Part shown: in pieces, positions 11,703 through 11,821 of the stretch
How positions within the stretch are numbered: the first letter of the stretch is position 1
How the letters are laid out: the number at the start of each line of letters is the position of its first letter
DNA from: Beijerinckiaceae bacterium
Lineage (GTDB): Bacteria; Pseudomonadota; Alphaproteobacteria; Rhizobiales; Beijerinckiaceae
Assembly (NCBI GenBank): GCA_027346205.1
Contig: DAIESR010000151.1
Location: forward strand, 1 to 11,821
DNA: 11,821 nt
Direction: 5' to 3'
Made by a program: the position numbers and the translations under genes
The notes under the pieces: generated by a model
What the model saw: the letters and a program-made list of their open reading frames with translations, nothing else
Database searches by the model: none
What the model was told of the DNA's origin: nothing

Positions 11703-11821
11703 ATGATCTCAATGGCCGATCCCATGGAACTCGACCTCGGAAGAAAGTCTCGGCGGCTGCGCGTCGATACGCTCATCCGGCTCAGATGGCTCGCTCTCTG
11801 CGGCCAGACGGCCGCCGTCCT
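11703..11821 (+). CDS. RegB/ActS/PrrB-like redox sensor histidine kinase (partial, N-terminus only)
   Basis: Only 39 codons are in the window. After a short polar lead (MISMADPMELDLGRKS) comes RRLRVDTLIRLRWLALCGQT and then AAV. This matches the opening of RegB/ActS-type membrane sensor kinases, whose N-terminus reads as a conserved RLRxDTLxRLRWLAxxGQ block entering the first membrane helix. Such kinases sense the redox state of the quinone pool and phosphorylate a RegA/ActR regulator controlling respiration, nitrogen and carbon fixation genes. The ATG at 11703 has AGAGGA seven bases upstream; ATGs at 11712 and 11724 are in frame but have weaker sites. It is divergent from the ABC operon. The kinase core and any regA neighbour lie outside the window, so the call rests on a short segment. 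Confidence 0.75.
   Translation, partial: MISMADPMELDLGRKSRRLRVDTLIRLRWLALCGQTAAV

Overview
The window looks like part of the chromosome of an alphaproteobacterium of the order Hyphomicrobiales (Rhizobiales), possibly near Beijerinckiaceae or Methylocystaceae. The reasons are high-GC coding sequence, a purEK pair, a DUF459 SGNH protein, a YdcH-family protein, the start of a RegB/ActS/PrrB-type sensor kinase, and an intergenic inverted repeat of a kind common in Rhizobiales. Family placement is inference; no 16S gene or other direct marker is present. I see no plasmid, phage, insertion-sequence or CRISPR signature.

Layout. (1) 1-1276, minus strand: purE followed after 3 bases by purK, which runs off the left edge. 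These encode the two bacterial steps that carboxylate AIR in purine synthesis. Upstream of purE, 1319-1476 folds into a 158-nt, 6S-RNA-shaped hairpin on the same strand. (2) 1277-1913 is a long non-coding stretch, AT-rich in its right half. (3) 1914-4037, plus strand: a soluble PAS-PAS-GGDEF-EAL cyclic-di-GMP protein. A perfect 24-bp hairpin starts one base after its stop codon. (4) 4192-4518, plus strand: an unrecognised 108-residue protein. (5) 4552-7677, minus strand: a very large TPR / GT41 (OGT-like) / zinc-ribbon / SAM-methyltransferase fusion. An in-frame TAA at 4675-4677 cuts off the last 40 codons of the methyltransferase domain. The 5' end of this gene is a 15-bp tandem repeat, and a dispersed inverted repeat lies just upstream. 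(6) 7873-8091, minus strand: a YdcH-family (DUF465) small coiled-coil protein. (7) 8414-9673, minus strand: an exported DUF459 SGNH-fold protein. (8) 9840-11465, minus strand: an ABC-2 exporter, with the ATPase gene followed after 18 bases by the permease gene. (9) 11703 to the right edge, plus strand: the first 39 codons of a RegB/ActS-like redox sensor kinase, divergent from the ABC operon.

The genes belong to several unrelated small transcription units rather than one pathway. The clear functional pairings are purE-purK, with the candidate 6S RNA in front, and the ABC ATPase with its permease. I found no undescribed multi-gene system. The observations most worth following are the candidate 6S RNA in front of purEK, the nonsense codon in the glycosyltransferase-methyltransferase fusion, and a pair of related hairpins that begin at the TAG stop codons of two separate genes.
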